The notes beneath the pieces are model-generated. The model saw only the letters and a program-made list of their open reading frames with translations, was not told the origin of the DNA and searched no databases. From Thermoanaerobaculia bacterium (lineage in GTDB: Bacteria; Acidobacteriota; Thermoanaerobaculia; Multivoradales; J023), in NCBI GenBank assembly GCA_030431255.1, contig JAUIJL010000006.1, positions 404,613-468,612 on the forward strand: 64,000 nucleotides of DNA, given 5' to 3'. This document shows positions 8,526 through 17,922 of this stretch, piece by piece. Made by a program: the position numbers and the translations under genes. Within the stretch, counting starts at the first letter, position 1. Every line of letters begins with the position of its first letter.

Positions 8526-9665
8526 CTATCGGTTGACGTAGCGTCGAAAATCGATGTTGAGAATCAAACCTGTGGCCATGAAATTCACGAGGGTGAAAGA
8601 CCCGCCGTAGGACAGAAACGGCATGGGGATGCCGGTGATCGGCAACAGTCCCACAACCATGGAGGCGTTGTAAATGACGTGAAACGTGATGGTCGAGACC
8701 AAGCCGACCACCAACAAGATGCCCGCGCGATCTCTGCTGCGCGCTGCGATTCCCGCGGTCGAGGTGATGAACCCGCCGTATAGGGCCAAGACCACCAACA
8801 CACCCGCGAAGCCCCATTCTTCGGCCAAAACCGCCATGATGAAGTCGGTATGGCGCGCCGGCAGGAATCGCAGCTGACTCTGGGTGCCCTGACCGTAACC
8901 CCTGCCGGTCCATTGCCCGGAGCCCACGGCGATCTTACTCTGTCTGACCTGATATCCGGCGCCCAAGGGATCTTTTTCCGGCGACAGAAAGCTGACGATC
9001 CGAGTCTTTTGATAGGGCTTCATGGCAAAGGTCCAAAGCCCCGCAGCGGAAACCAAGCCGATCAACGCGAAGGTCGCCAGCATTCTCGGTCGTACCCCGG
9101 CCACCAGAAGCATACCGGCCAGCATCGGCAGGTACATGGCCGCGGTGCCCAGATCCCGCTCGGCCGCGATCAGCACCACGGGAACCAGAACGATGAGGGC
9201 GGCGACGGAGATCTGCCGCAAGTCGAGAAAAGCCCGCCGCTGTCCGGCCAGGTATCGGGCCAGCATCAAGACCGTTGAAAGCTTGGCGAATTCAGATGGC
9301 TGACCGCCGAAGGGGCCGATGGCCAGCCAGCTCTTGGCACCCCCGCGGACCTCGCCGACAAAAAGCACCAAAACCAAAAGAGAAAGACCGAAAAGGTAGA
9401 GAGCGGGTGCCAGGTCCACAAGCTTCCGGTAGTCCAAGCGAAAGAGGACCGCCAGTGCCAGACAACCGACGACCACCCATACGATCTGCCGATAGGCATA
9501 GCTGGGCCCGAGCTCGGAGGCCGCGCTTCGCACCGTGGCCACGCCGATCATGGCGAGCGCCAAGGTCGCCAGCAAGGGCCCCCAGTTGACGTTGCCCAGG
9601 CGCCGGAGGCGCGACGGCTCGTCAGCCGGGGTGATGCGGCTGAAGGTTCCCGACAAACTCTTCAT
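8526..9665 (-). CDS. rodA: rod-shape peptidoglycan glycosyltransferase RodA
   Basis: SEDS-family integral membrane glycosyltransferase that polymerises lipid II during elongation. About ten hydrophobic segments are seen. The signatures are GGAKSWLAIGPFGGQPSEFAK (with the family PSE motif), ERDLGTA and the terminal loop FLSYGGSFTLVNFMATGLI. The ATG at 9665 is chosen (GAAGG six bases upstream); an in-frame ATG at 9707 would lengthen the overlap with mrdA. Either way it overlaps the 3' end of mrdA, showing translational coupling with its PBP2 partner. An ATP/lipid-flippase annotation in older literature refers to the same family. Confidence 0.96.
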   Translation of the reverse strand: MKSLSGTFSRITPADEPSRLRRLGNVNWGPLLATLALAMIGVATVRSAASELGPSYAYRQIVWVVVGCLALAVLFRLDYRKLVDLAPALYLFGLSLLVLVLFVGEVRGGAKSWLAIGPFGGQPSEFAKLSTVLMLARYLAGQRRAFLDLRQISVAALIVLVPVVLIAAERDLGTAAMYLPMLAGMLLVAGVRPRMLATFALIGLVSAAGLWTFAMKPYQKTRIVSFLSPEKDPLGAGYQVRQSKIAVGSGQWTGRGYGQGTQSQLRFLPARHTDFIMAVLAEEWGFAGVLVVLALYGGFITSTAGIAARSRDRAGILLVVGLVSTITFHVIYNASMVVGLLPITGIPMPFLSYGGSFTLVNFMATGLILNIDFRRYVNR

Positions 9666-11430
9666 ACATAGCCTTCGCAAGTGGGGCGGCGGCTTCGGAG
9701 CCGGCACCGCCGTGCTCGATGAAAACCACCACGGTCAGCTTGGGATCGTCGAACGGTCCAAAGGAGGCGAACCAGGCGTGATCTCGCTTCTCGGCTGCCA
9801 AATCCTCGTTCTTGGTCCAGGTCTCCTGTCGCACCACCTGCGCCGTGCCGGTTTTTCCGGCGATCTCGAATCCGTCGATAGAAGCCGATCGACCGGTGCC
9901 CTCGTCATTAACCACCGTCCACATGGCCTCGCGGGTCAGCTGGAGGCTGCGCGGTGAGATGCCGAGATCCTTGAGCTTTCCGGACGTCGGCCGCGATAGG
10001 AAGGTGGGGGTTACGAGCCGGCCGTTCATCGCTACCACCGAGGCCATAACGGCCACCTGCAAAGGCGTGACCAGAAGTGGACCTTGGCCCGTAGCGACCG
10101 AAATCGTCTCCCCTGGGAACCACTTGGTGCCGCGGGCTCGTCGGCTCCAGGCTCGGTCCGGCACCAAACCGGCCTTCTCTCCCGCCAAGTCGATCCCCGA
10201 CTTGGATCCGAGGCCAAAGAGGCGCGAGTAGTGCGCGATGGTATCTACATCGAGCTTCTGGCCCAATTGATGAAAGTAGACGTTGCAGGAGTATTTGATG
10301 GCGTCATTGAGGTTGACCCAACCGTGACCCGCGGATTTCCAGCATCGATAACGGTGGTCGTTGATCATGGAGAAGCCGCGGCAGAATACCTTGTGGGAGG
10401 GATCGATCGCGGACTCTTCGAGGGCGGCGACGGCCATGACGATCTTGAATACGGAGCCCGGCGGGTAGGTATTCTGCAAGGCCCTATTCTGCAGCGGGTG
10501 GTAGGGGTCCTCGATCAGCCTGCGCCATTCCTCTTTTTGGATTCGGCGAGCGAATAAATTGGGATTGAAAGCGGGGGAGGACGCCATCGCCAAAATCTCG
10601 CCGGTGCGGGGGTCCATGGCGACAATCGAGCCGACCTTGCCCTCGAGCAGGCGTGCCGCCTGTTGCTGGAGATTGAGATCCAGACTGAGGGTCAGGTTTC
10701 GACCGGCTTCCGCGTCCCTGCGTCGATCGGTATCCTGATATTTCTCGATGGTTTGACCGCGGCTGTCGACCACCACCACCTGCTCGCCGTCGGCCCCACG
10801 GAGGAGCCTTTCGTGCTGAAGCTCAATGCCCTTCTTGCCGACCAAGTCTCCCGGCTTGTAGGAAGCCCGAGGGTCGGTGGCCGCTATCTGGAGCTCGCGC
10901 TCACCGACCTCGCCCAAATATCCCAGGATGTGCGACGTCTGATGGGCATACCGATACAGCCTGAGCTGGTTCGTGGCGACCTCGAATTCGGGGTATTCGA
11001 GGCGCTGCACCTCGAATCGGGCGAGCTCGGCAAGGCTGAGGTCTTCCGCCAGGGTGATGGGGCGAAATCTTGGGGTCGAGCGGTGGCTCTCCAGGATTTT
11101 TCGAAGCTCTTGGTCGGGGGTGCCGAGGATAGATACCACCAGCTCCAGGCTGCGATCCAGATCCTGGGCGCGGCTGCGATCCAACATCAAGGAGTAGCTG
11201 GGAACATTTTCCACCAACGGTTGGCCGTGGCGGTCGAAGATCAAACCACGAGATGCGTCGATTGCGCGTTTTCGCAGTCGGTTGTGATCAGCCAGCTCGC
11301 GATAGTAGGCGCCATTGGCCACTTGCACGGACCAATAGCCCGCAGCGATGAGCACTACCAGCACCTGGGCTAGGCGGCTCAAGACGTTGAGCCTCGATAT
11401 CAGCTCAGCTCGATGGCGACGCAGCTCCAT
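9622..11430 (-). CDS. mrdA: penicillin-binding protein 2, class B transpeptidase
   Basis: Elongation-specific DD-transpeptidase, 602 residues. It has one N-terminal membrane anchor (LAQVLVVLIAAGYWSVQV), then the PBP dimerisation domain (IDASRGLIFDRHGQPL to ILGYLGEV). The transpeptidase domain carries all three catalytic motifs: SVFK in YPPGSVFK, SCN in KYSCNVYF, and KTGTAQ. Length and order match PBP2. The ATG at 11430 is preceded by GGAGA. It sits between mreD and rodA, the standard elongasome arrangement. Confidence 0.97.
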   Translation of the reverse strand: MELRRHRAELISRLNVLSRLAQVLVVLIAAGYWSVQVANGAYYRELADHNRLRKRAIDASRGLIFDRHGQPLVENVPSYSLMLDRSRAQDLDRSLELVVSILGTPDQELRKILESHRSTPRFRPITLAEDLSLAELARFEVQRLEYPEFEVATNQLRLYRYAHQTSHILGYLGEVGERELQIAATDPRASYKPGDLVGKKGIELQHERLLRGADGEQVVVVDSRGQTIEKYQDTDRRRDAEAGRNLTLSLDLNLQQQAARLLEGKVGSIVAMDPRTGEILAMASSPAFNPNLFARRIQKEEWRRLIEDPYHPLQNRALQNTYPPGSVFKIVMAVAALEESAIDPSHKVFCRGFSMINDHRYRCWKSAGHGWVNLNDAIKYSCNVYFHQLGQKLDVDTIAHYSRLFGLGSKSGIDLAGEKAGLVPDRAWSRRARGTKWFPGETISVATGQGPLLVTPLQVAVMASVVAMNGRLVTPTFLSRPTSGKLKDLGISPRSLQLTREAMWTVVNDEGTGRSASIDGFEIAGKTGTAQVVRQETWTKNEDLAAEKRDHAWFASFGPFDDPKLTVVVFIEHGGAGSEAAAPLAKAMYEEFVGNLQPHHPG

Positions 11431-11485
11431 AGCTCAAGTCTCCAAACCTATTCGCTCGCCGATTCGCTCGAAAGCCCTATCAGGC

Positions 11486-12013
11486 TCAAGACGGGGTTCC
11501 CAGCCGTAGGCGTCGGCTGCGTTTTTCGCGCCGTCTACGCTCCCAAGCAAAGAATCGATTGGCGGCCAAGTAGACACCCATGGTCAACAAGCCCGTGACC
11601 ATCATTTTGACAAAGGCGAATCCAGGATGGGGGATTTCGGCGGAGTCGATCAAGGAAAATTGCAGAGAAGCCAGGGTCGTCAGCTGAAACGCGCCGCCGA
11701 GGGCGGCCAGAACGGCAACCTGCAAGGGTTGTTGGATCAAGAACCGTTGTCGAATGGCCGAAACCGCATAGGCGACTAGGGTGTTGGCGAACCCGTGCAA
11801 ACCGAAGAGCCCGCCGGTGAAAGCATCTTGGGTCAGGCCGACCACCGATCCCACCATGGCACTGGGAATCGGGTTGATACGCAGAGCTTGATAGATCACC
11901 AGCACTACGAACGGATCCAGGAGCTGAGGGGAATGCTCGTTGACGTGCAGGGCCAGTGTGTGGGTCGCTACGGCGAGCACCAATCCGAGAAGAAATCTAA
12001 GGGCGGTTGCCAT
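11486..12013 (-). CDS. mreD: rod shape-determining protein MreD
   Basis: Small integral membrane protein (175 residues) with five or six hydrophobic segments. The family-typical stretch is VGLTQDAFTGGLFGLHGFANTL (spans the QD/G-G-L-G region), with a basic C-terminal tail. The ATG at 12013 is chosen because GAGGAGG lies seven bases upstream; it overlaps the end of mreC by 17 bp. MreD links MreC and MreB to the elongation machinery in the inner membrane. Identification rests on hydropathy plus position between mreC and mrdA. Confidence 0.92.
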   Translation of the reverse strand: MATALRFLLGLVLAVATHTLALHVNEHSPQLLDPFVVLVIYQALRINPIPSAMVGSVVGLTQDAFTGGLFGLHGFANTLVAYAVSAIRQRFLIQQPLQVAVLAALGGAFQLTTLASLQFSLIDSAEIPHPGFAFVKMMVTGLLTMGVYLAANRFFAWERRRREKRSRRLRLGTPS

Positions 12014-12854
12014 CGGCGGAAGCCTCCTCGTCGAGTAGCTCACCTCGCACCGAAGCGGGTAGAGGCTCGTGGGGCAGGATATACACCTGATCCAGCAGTC
12101 CGAGGTCCACGGCCGGCTCCACCTCGATGCGATGGAAAAGAGCTTGAGTCGGCTCCACTCGGGTCACCACACCGATCGGTAGACCGCGGGGAAACACACC
12201 ATCCAGCCCGGCGGTGACGACTCGATCACCTATTCGAACGTCGCTCCGGCTGGGGATGTTGTCGAGCAAGAGCCCCGAGGTCCCGGCCCCACGGGCCAGC
12301 CCTTGGCGGCGGGTGCGTTGAATCATGGCGCTGGCCGAAGCTGAGCGGTCGATCAACAATAGGACTTTGGCGTAACCGCCGGAAGATCCCAGCACTCGGC
12401 CCACGAGGCCCTGGTCCGTGACCACCGGTTGATTTCTCTCCGCTCGCTCTTTTCCGGTGTGGATGACCAGTGTGCGCAGCCAAGATCTCGGATCTGAAAA
12501 GACCACGTCTGCCACGAAGCTGACCTCGCCGGCCGCGCGGGTGTAGCTGGTGAGGCGGGCGAGTCGGTCGAGCTCCTCCTCGATGCCGTGAAGACGGGCC
12601 ATTTCATATTGAGCCTCTTCCAGCTTCTGTCGAAGCTCTTCATTCTCTTGGCGTAGGGTGCCGACCCATTTTACCGAGTCGAAGAAGGAGGATATTCCCG
12701 AAGAGGTCGCCGCGGTGGCTCCGGCTACCGGTCCGAAGAGTCCCAGAATCCAGCGCTCGAAAGGCCCCCCGCGGGTTTTGGGGCTGGTCGAGAGCAAGAA
12801 GAGATGACCGAGCAATAAGAGGGCCAACAACAAGCGGTTCCAGCGTTCGCTCAC
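11997..12854 (-). CDS. mreC: rod shape-determining protein MreC
   Basis: Bitopic membrane protein that organises the cell-wall elongation complex in the periplasm. It has an N-terminal membrane helix (LLLALLLLGHLFLLS), a coiled coil (about 65-95, LRQENEELRQKLEEAQYEM) and the beta-rich MreC core (VVTDQGLVGRV, GLARGAGTSGLLLDNIPSRSDVRIGDRVVTAG, FPRGLPIGVV). The length of 285 is typical. The start codon is GTG at 12854. It begins 48 bp after mreB and overlaps mreD, so the three are one operon. Confidence 0.96.
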   Translation of the reverse strand: MSERWNRLLLALLLLGHLFLLSTSPKTRGGPFERWILGLFGPVAGATAATSSGISSFFDSVKWVGTLRQENEELRQKLEEAQYEMARLHGIEEELDRLARLTSYTRAAGEVSFVADVVFSDPRSWLRTLVIHTGKERAERNQPVVTDQGLVGRVLGSSGGYAKVLLLIDRSASASAMIQRTRRQGLARGAGTSGLLLDNIPSRSDVRIGDRVVTAGLDGVFPRGLPIGVVTRVEPTQALFHRIEVEPAVDLGLLDQVYILPHEPLPASVRGELLDEEASADGNRP

Positions 12855-12902
12855 CTCGACCCATTGCTCCAGGTTGTTGCCCGCCGGGCGGGCAGATCAC
12901 GC

Positions 12903-13928
12903 TCAGCGCAAGGACACTTTGCGCAACAAATCCATGTCTTCCAATACACGACCCGTCCCCAGAACCACCGAGCAAAGAGGATCGTCTGCTTGCACCACCG
13001 GCAGGCCGGTTTCCTCGCGCAGCCGTTGATCCAGATTGCGGATCAGCGCCCCTCCACCGGAGAGCACGATTCCCTTATCCATGATGTCCGCGGACAGCTC
13101 GGGTGGGGTGCGCTCGAGGGCCTGACGAACGGCGTCGACCACTTGGGCGATCGGCTCGGCGAGCGCTTCCCGGACCTCGGAGTCGGTAATGACCAAGGTC
13201 TTCGGCACGCCTTCGATGAGGTCACGGCCTTTGATCTCCATTTCGAGATCGTCCTTGAGCGGGAAGGCCGAGCCCAGCTCTACTTTGATGCGCTCCGCCG
13301 TACGCTCACCGATCAGCAGATTGTGACGCCGCTTGAGGTAGTTGATGATCGCTTCGTCGAGCTCGTTACCGGCCACCTTCAAGGAGCGGCTGTAGACCGC
13401 GCCGGCCAGGGAGATCACCGCGATGTCGGTGGTGCCGCCGCCGATGTCGACGATCATATTGCCGGAAGGCTCGGTGATCGGCAGTCCCGCGCCGATCGCA
13501 GCCATCATGGCCTGCTCCACGAGATAGACCTCCGAGGCGCCCGCTTGCTCGGCCGAGTCGCGCACCGCTCGCTTTTCTACCGGCGTGATCTCCGAAGGCA
13601 CGCCGATGACGATTCTCGGCCGCACCCACCGCCGGCCACCATGGGCCTTGGCGATGAAGTATTTGAGCATCTGCTCGGTGATGTCGAAATCGGCGATCAC
13701 GCCATCCTTCATCGGGCGTACGGACTCGATATTGCCCGGGGTACGGCCCAACATCTCCTTGGCTTCATTGCCGACCGCTTCGATTTTGTTGGTGATCTTA
13801 TTGATCACGACCACCGAGGGCTCGCGGACCACGATGCCGTCGTTACGGGTGAAGACGAGGGTGTTGGCGGTTCCGAGATCGATCGCAAGATCGTCGGAAA
13901 AAAGGCGAAGAACTGCGGGGAAAGGCAT
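12903..13928 (-). CDS. mreB: actin-like rod shape protein MreB
   Basis: Cytoplasmic actin homologue that forms membrane-associated filaments and guides lateral wall synthesis. The 341 residues show phosphate-1 DLAIDLGTANTLVF, connect-1, phosphate-2 MIVDIGGGTTDIAVIS, and the adenosine motif GIVLSGGGALIRNLD. The ATG at 13928 has AAGGAGCG just upstream. First gene of the rod-shape operon; a 200-bp gap separates it from the FecR-domain gene upstream. Confidence 0.98.
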   Translation of the reverse strand: MPFPAVLRLFSDDLAIDLGTANTLVFTRNDGIVVREPSVVVINKITNKIEAVGNEAKEMLGRTPGNIESVRPMKDGVIADFDITEQMLKYFIAKAHGGRRWVRPRIVIGVPSEITPVEKRAVRDSAEQAGASEVYLVEQAMMAAIGAGLPITEPSGNMIVDIGGGTTDIAVISLAGAVYSRSLKVAGNELDEAIINYLKRRHNLLIGERTAERIKVELGSAFPLKDDLEMEIKGRDLIEGVPKTLVITDSEVREALAEPIAQVVDAVRQALERTPPELSADIMDKGIVLSGGGALIRNLDQRLREETGLPVVQADDPLCSVVLGTGRVLEDMDLLRKVSLR

Positions 13929-14130
13929 TTCGCTCCTTGATCAGCCGGAGCACCGGGAAGGTGGGGCCTGTATCTTTGAACGGGTAAGTGACGGGGCAAA
14001 CAAACGGGAATCTGTAGGTGGAAATTCTACCGCCGGCGAATCCCAGGTCGATCACGCTTCAGCGCCGAGCCGCCGGATAAGCGCGCTCCGCGGCGCAGAT
14101 GCTAGCGGATCGCGGGCCTGGAAACCAGCA

Positions 14131-15564
14131 TCAATAGGCGCTATCGACGAAAACGCGCCGCTGCTCGCGAGCGGCATTGCCGGCCGCGTCGGTGGCGACG
14201 GCCGTGACGAAAACAAAGCCCTCCTCGTCGACCTGAATTCTTTCGTTGAAGGTGCCGTCGGGGTTGACCTCGGCTTCCTTGCCGTTGAGGCTCAGCGTCG
14301 CGCCGCTTTCGGTCCTGCCGTTGATGATCAACATGCGTCCGTAGGATTGCACGCTTTCGATTCTCAGGGGCGGTGCGGTCTTGTCGTCACCGGCCGAGCG
14401 TTGGGATCTGATCACTTGGAATGAGCGGGGTTGGCTCCAGGGGCCGCGGATGCCGTCGGAGCCTACTGCTGCGACTTGCCAGAAGAAGTCGCCCTCTCCC
14501 CGCAGTCCCAGGCGGGCGGAAGTCTTCGTCCGCTCGGGGTCGTCGATGATCAAGCTGGCAAAAAGCCGATTGCGAGAGACTTGTAGCGCATAACCGGAAG
14601 CGCCCGGAACCCCGCGCCAGGAAAGCCGAATCTCCTTGCTCGAGATGTCGAAGGCGCGATCGTTGGGCGGCAGCGCAAGCCGCGGTTTGCCGGGCAGGGA
14701 GGTCGGAGCCGAGAGCAGATCGCCGATTTGGGTCACTTGTTGCAGGGCGCCGAGGGTTTGGGACTGACCGTTCTGGGAGGTGACCTCCATGCCACCTTCG
14801 TAAACCGCCAGCAAAGACTCGTTGCGATCCCGGTCAAAGGAAACCATCGCTTCCGAAGAGCTTCGAATCCTGGCGTCGGACTTCGGGGTCTTCACCCGGC
14901 CGGTATTGGTTTCGGTGGAAAGCTCCACCCAACCGAACGCCATCTCTGCGACTTGCTCATTGCGTCCGAAGCGGTTGGTTTGCGACGACAAATGCACCAT
15001 GGTGTTGGCCCGCAGAGTGTACTCGGAGCCGTCTGCGAAGCGAACACTGGCCGATGAGCCTGCGGAGGTTTTGACCCAGTCTCCGGGATTTAGGGTGTCT
15101 TTCTCGCCCGCCCGTTTCCAGGCGCCTCGCTCACCCCTGCGGTATTCCACGTTGCCTTGCACGTGGAGAAAAGTGCCTTGCTCTTCGAGCTTGCCCTGCT
15201 TTCGATCGAGGATCGTCTGAAGCTCCGTGAAGCTTTGGTCGGCCAAGTCGAGGGCTTCCCCGAAACGAGCCTCCTCGAAGGCTTGGCGACCTGCGTCGAG
15301 GCTCTCCCAGGCGGAGAAAAACTCTTTTCGCAGCTGGCGATAGTCGCTTCGATCCTCGATCTGACGTGCCAAGCTGCCGGCGTCCGCCAACCGTTTTTGG
15401 GCCCGCTCGGACTTGGTCCGCGTGTCCCATTGCTGATAAGCGAAGGCACCGCCGATCGCGCCGATGACCACCAAAAGAAGGGTCAAGGTGCGGCGAACGG
15501 ACTCGACTGAGATGCTGTACCAGTCGCGGGTGGCTCTTCGGTTGGAACGGAGATCAGTGGCCAT
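14131..15564 (-). CDS. membrane-anchored FecR-domain protein with fibronectin-like and C-terminal Ig-like parts
   Basis: The 477 residues begin with a basic cytoplasmic stretch, one transmembrane helix (TLTLLLVVIGAIGGAFAY, about 26-43) and a periplasmic helical region (about 50-125, Glu/Arg-rich). A FecR-type beta domain follows (about 130-270): GNVEYRRGERGAWKRAGEKD, LNPGDWVKTSAGSSASVRFADGS and the VYEGGMEV repeat. A fibronectin-like part comes next (LSWRGVPGASGYALQVS), then an Ig-like module (INGRTESGATLSLNGKEAEV). Without a TonB or sigma partner nearby this is probably not a true iron-citrate sensor. Proteins of this pattern in Acidobacteriota are uncharacterised. Its location upstream of mreB suggests an envelope role (inference). 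Confidence 0.8.
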   Translation of the reverse strand: MATDLRSNRRATRDWYSISVESVRRTLTLLLVVIGAIGGAFAYQQWDTRTKSERAQKRLADAGSLARQIEDRSDYRQLRKEFFSAWESLDAGRQAFEEARFGEALDLADQSFTELQTILDRKQGKLEEQGTFLHVQGNVEYRRGERGAWKRAGEKDTLNPGDWVKTSAGSSASVRFADGSEYTLRANTMVHLSSQTNRFGRNEQVAEMAFGWVELSTETNTGRVKTPKSDARIRSSSEAMVSFDRDRNESLLAVYEGGMEVTSQNGQSQTLGALQQVTQIGDLLSAPTSLPGKPRLALPPNDRAFDISSKEIRLSWRGVPGASGYALQVSRNRLFASLIIDDPERTKTSARLGLRGEGDFFWQVAAVGSDGIRGPWSQPRSFQVIRSQRSAGDDKTAPPLRIESVQSYGRMLIINGRTESGATLSLNGKEAEVNPDGTFNERIQVDEEGFVFVTAVATDAAGNAAREQRRVFVDSAY

Positions 15565-15879
15565 GTGGGTCGGGCTCGGTCGACCGACGAGAACGGTCGC
15601 TCATTCCGGATGAGGTTCGGCGTTGGGTGTCTTCTGGATCCGCTGACAATTGCTCGATGAGGATATCATAGGAAATCGGTCGAAACCCGCATATCCGCTT
15701 GCTCTGCGGGCCCTGGGGATGTAAAGTTTGCGGCCTTGCCCGTATTGGGTGGCCCGCCAGGGGTGCGCCCGGGCGCACCAGCTCCCAAGAATCCATAAGC
15801 GTCTAGAGTGAGGCCCGTTCTAGCGCGTCACCCAGCGAGCACAGCTCGAAGGGCCCGTTTTTACGAAGGAGAAGCAGTC
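15565..15879. other. 315-bp divergent intergenic region
   Basis: It separates the divergent FecR-domain and PpiD-like genes. No ORF is supported. It contains the 18-bp perfect palindrome at 15762-15779 and must hold promoters for both genes, but no -35/-10 pair stood out clearly. Confidence 0.6.
15762..15779. promoter_or_regulatory. 18-bp perfect palindrome, candidate operator
   Basis: GGTGCGCCC is followed immediately by its exact reverse complement GGGCGCACC. It lies about 100 bp upstream of the ppiD start. With no spacer it makes a poor RNA hairpin, and no T-tract follows, so a dimeric-protein binding site is more likely than a terminator. Confidence 0.4.
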
Positions 15880-17823
15880 ATGGCCCTGAAATGGTTACGC
15901 GACCAAATGAAGTACCTGACCTGGGTCCTCTGGATCATCGTGGCAGCCTTCATTTTCGCGTTGTTCTTTGATTTCAGCTCCACCAATGTTCCCCAGGCCC
16001 AGAATGAGGTGGCGGCGACGGTTGGCTCGGAAAAAATCACCTACGTCGAGTTCCGGCGCCAGTACCAAAACCTGGAAGGCCGCTACCGGCAGATGTTCGG
16101 CGATCAATGGTCGAACGAAATGGCCGAGCAATTCAATCTGCCGAAACAGGCGTTGGATCAGCTGATCGACCGCCGCATCCGACTGATGGAAGCGGATGAG
16201 GTGGGTCTCGAGGTCACCGATTCCGAGGTCCAGAAGGCGATCATGGAGTTCCCCGTTTTCCAAGACGAGAACGGCGACTTCATCGGCCGCGAGAAGGTCC
16301 AGCAAGTGCTGCGCGCCAATCGGCTGACGGATGCCGGTTTTGCCGAGGATCTGCGGGACGACCTCTTGGTGGAAAAACTGAGTCGGGTGCTCTCCTCGAC
16401 CTTGTACCTCTCCGACGAGGAAGTCCAAGAGGCCTATAAGAAAACGGTGGAGAAGGCCGATATCCAATTCGTGCAGATGACCACCGCCGCGCTGGGAGAC
16501 ACGGTCACCGCCACCGAGCAAGAGATCCAGGCCTACTTCGACGAGCACGCCACCGAATACGAGCTGCCGGAGCAGCGGGTGGTCGATTACATTTTGGTGG
16601 ATACGGTCAAGATGCGCCGTGAGCTCGAAATCGCCGATGACGAGCTGAAGCAGTACTACGACGCCAACCCGGACGAGTTCACCCAGGAAGAGCAAGTGAT
16701 GGCGCGTCACATTTTGATGCGCGCCAACGCCGACCGTGACGACGCCGCGACCGAGGCGGCTCTGGCGCAGGTCAAGACGCGGATTGAAGGCGGTGAGGAC
16801 TTTGCGACCCTGGCCCGTGAGCTGTCGGACGACGAGGGATCGGCCCAGCGGGGCGGAAGCCTCGGATTCTTCAAACGGGGTGACATGGTCAAACCCTTTG
16901 AAGATGCCGCGTTCAACGCCCAGCCCGGAACCTTGGTTGGACCGGTCAAAACCAGCATCGGCTACCACCTCATCGAGGTGCAGCAGCATCGTCAAGGCGG
17001 CTTGCAGGATTTCGAGCAAACCCGGGGCATCATCCGCTCCAAGCTCTTGGGCCAGCGGGTCGATGAGATGGCGGAAGACAAAGTCAACGAGCTGGCCCAG
17101 AAGATCAAAGCCGAATCGCTGACCGAGACCGATCAGCTGAAGACCATGGCCGAGGAAGCCGGTGTGACCTTTGAGACCACGGAGCCGTTCGGCAAATCCG
17201 ACGCGGTGGTCGGCATCGGGCGGGTGGCTCTTTTCGCCAACGCGGTATTCGATCTCAAAAGCGGCGAGATTTCCGATCCGGTGAAGGTTCCCCGCGGCTG
17301 GGCTATCGCCCGCTTGGCCGAGGTCAAAGAACCGCGAATCCCCGAGCTGGCGACGGTCGAGGATCAAGTTCGTCGCGCGGTGGTGACCGAAAAACAAAAA
17401 GAGCAGGCCCTGGAAAGTCTGCGGGAGGCCAAGGCCAAGATCGCCTCCGGTGACTCGGACTTCGCCACGGTCGCAGGTGAGCTGGGTCTCGAGGTCCAGA
17501 CCAGCGGATCTTTCGGCTCCGACGGCAATGTGCCCGGTTTGGGGCGTAACCCCGAGGTTGTGCAAGCCGCCCTGTCGATGGAGGTCGGTGAGGTTTCCGA
17601 GCCACTGGCGACCGGCCAAGGCGCGGTGCTCTTCGAGGTGCTCGACCGGACGAAATTCGATCCCGCCGAGTTTGAGGAGCAGAAAGAAACGACCCGGACC
17701 GCCGAGACCAACCGCCGTTTGAGCCAAATGCTGAGCTCGGTGGTCGAGCAGCGGCGCCGGGATCTAGCGCCCAAATACGACGCCAGGGTGGTGAGGGATT
17801 TCGGCATTCAAGACGAAGGCTGA
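15880..17823 (+). CDS. ppiD: membrane-anchored peptidyl-prolyl isomerase/foldase, PpiD-like
   Basis: The 647-residue periplasmic folding factor is tethered by one N-terminal helix (YLTWVLWIIVAAFIFALFF, about 13-31). A SurA-N/PpiD-type chaperone region follows (about 45-190). The parvulin domain is at about 270-375: VMARHILMRA, then GGSLGFFKRGDMVKPFEDAAF and TSIGYHLIEV. A second, degenerate parvulin-like repeat lies at about 440-610 (FGSDGNVPGLG, EVGEVSEPL). The ATG at 15880 has AAGGAGA before it; the in-frame upstream extension lacks a ribosome site. Expected role: assisting outer-membrane and secreted proteins at the inner-membrane periplasmic face. It is monocistronic, with its own terminator. 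Confidence 0.9.
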   Translation: MALKWLRDQMKYLTWVLWIIVAAFIFALFFDFSSTNVPQAQNEVAATVGSEKITYVEFRRQYQNLEGRYRQMFGDQWSNEMAEQFNLPKQALDQLIDRRIRLMEADEVGLEVTDSEVQKAIMEFPVFQDENGDFIGREKVQQVLRANRLTDAGFAEDLRDDLLVEKLSRVLSSTLYLSDEEVQEAYKKTVEKADIQFVQMTTAALGDTVTATEQEIQAYFDEHATEYELPEQRVVDYILVDTVKMRRELEIADDELKQYYDANPDEFTQEEQVMARHILMRANADRDDAATEAALAQVKTRIEGGEDFATLARELSDDEGSAQRGGSLGFFKRGDMVKPFEDAAFNAQPGTLVGPVKTSIGYHLIEVQQHRQGGLQDFEQTRGIIRSKLLGQRVDEMAEDKVNELAQKIKAESLTETDQLKTMAEEAGVTFETTEPFGKSDAVVGIGRVALFANAVFDLKSGEISDPVKVPRGWAIARLAEVKEPRIPELATVEDQVRRAVVTEKQKEQALESLREAKAKIASGDSDFATVAGELGLEVQTSGSFGSDGNVPGLGRNPEVVQAALSMEVGEVSEPLATGQGAVLFEVLDRTKFDPAEFEEQKETTRTAETNRRLSQMLSSVVEQRRRDLAPKYDARVVRDFGIQDEG

Positions 17824-17837
17824 TCCACAGCACTTTT

Positions 17838-17873
17838 CAACAACGGCCGGCTCTGCCGGCCGTTGTTGTATTT
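17838..17873 (+). terminator. intrinsic terminator after ppiD
   Basis: A perfect 14-bp stem (CAACAACGGCCGGC with its complement, loop TCT) is followed by TATTTGC. It lies 15 bp past the ppiD stop codon. Confidence 0.85.
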
Positions 17874-17922
17874 GCTGAGCCGAAGATGCCCGCCGATTTC
17901 AACGTCAACGCCGAGTGAGACC

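Noticed and set aside
12881..12897. hairpin between mreB and mreC as a terminator
   Set aside because: The stem GCCCGC/GCGGGC is followed by AACAACC with no T-tract, and the operon clearly continues.
12864..13940. 358-codon plus-strand frame
   Set aside because: Antisense to mreB; His/Asp-rich composition typical of a shadow frame.
15895..17727. 610-codon open frame on the minus strand
   Set aside because: It is antisense to ppiD, which has a clear fold and ribosome site; the reverse frame is Leu/Gly/His-rich with no recognisable domain, as expected from GC-rich codon use.
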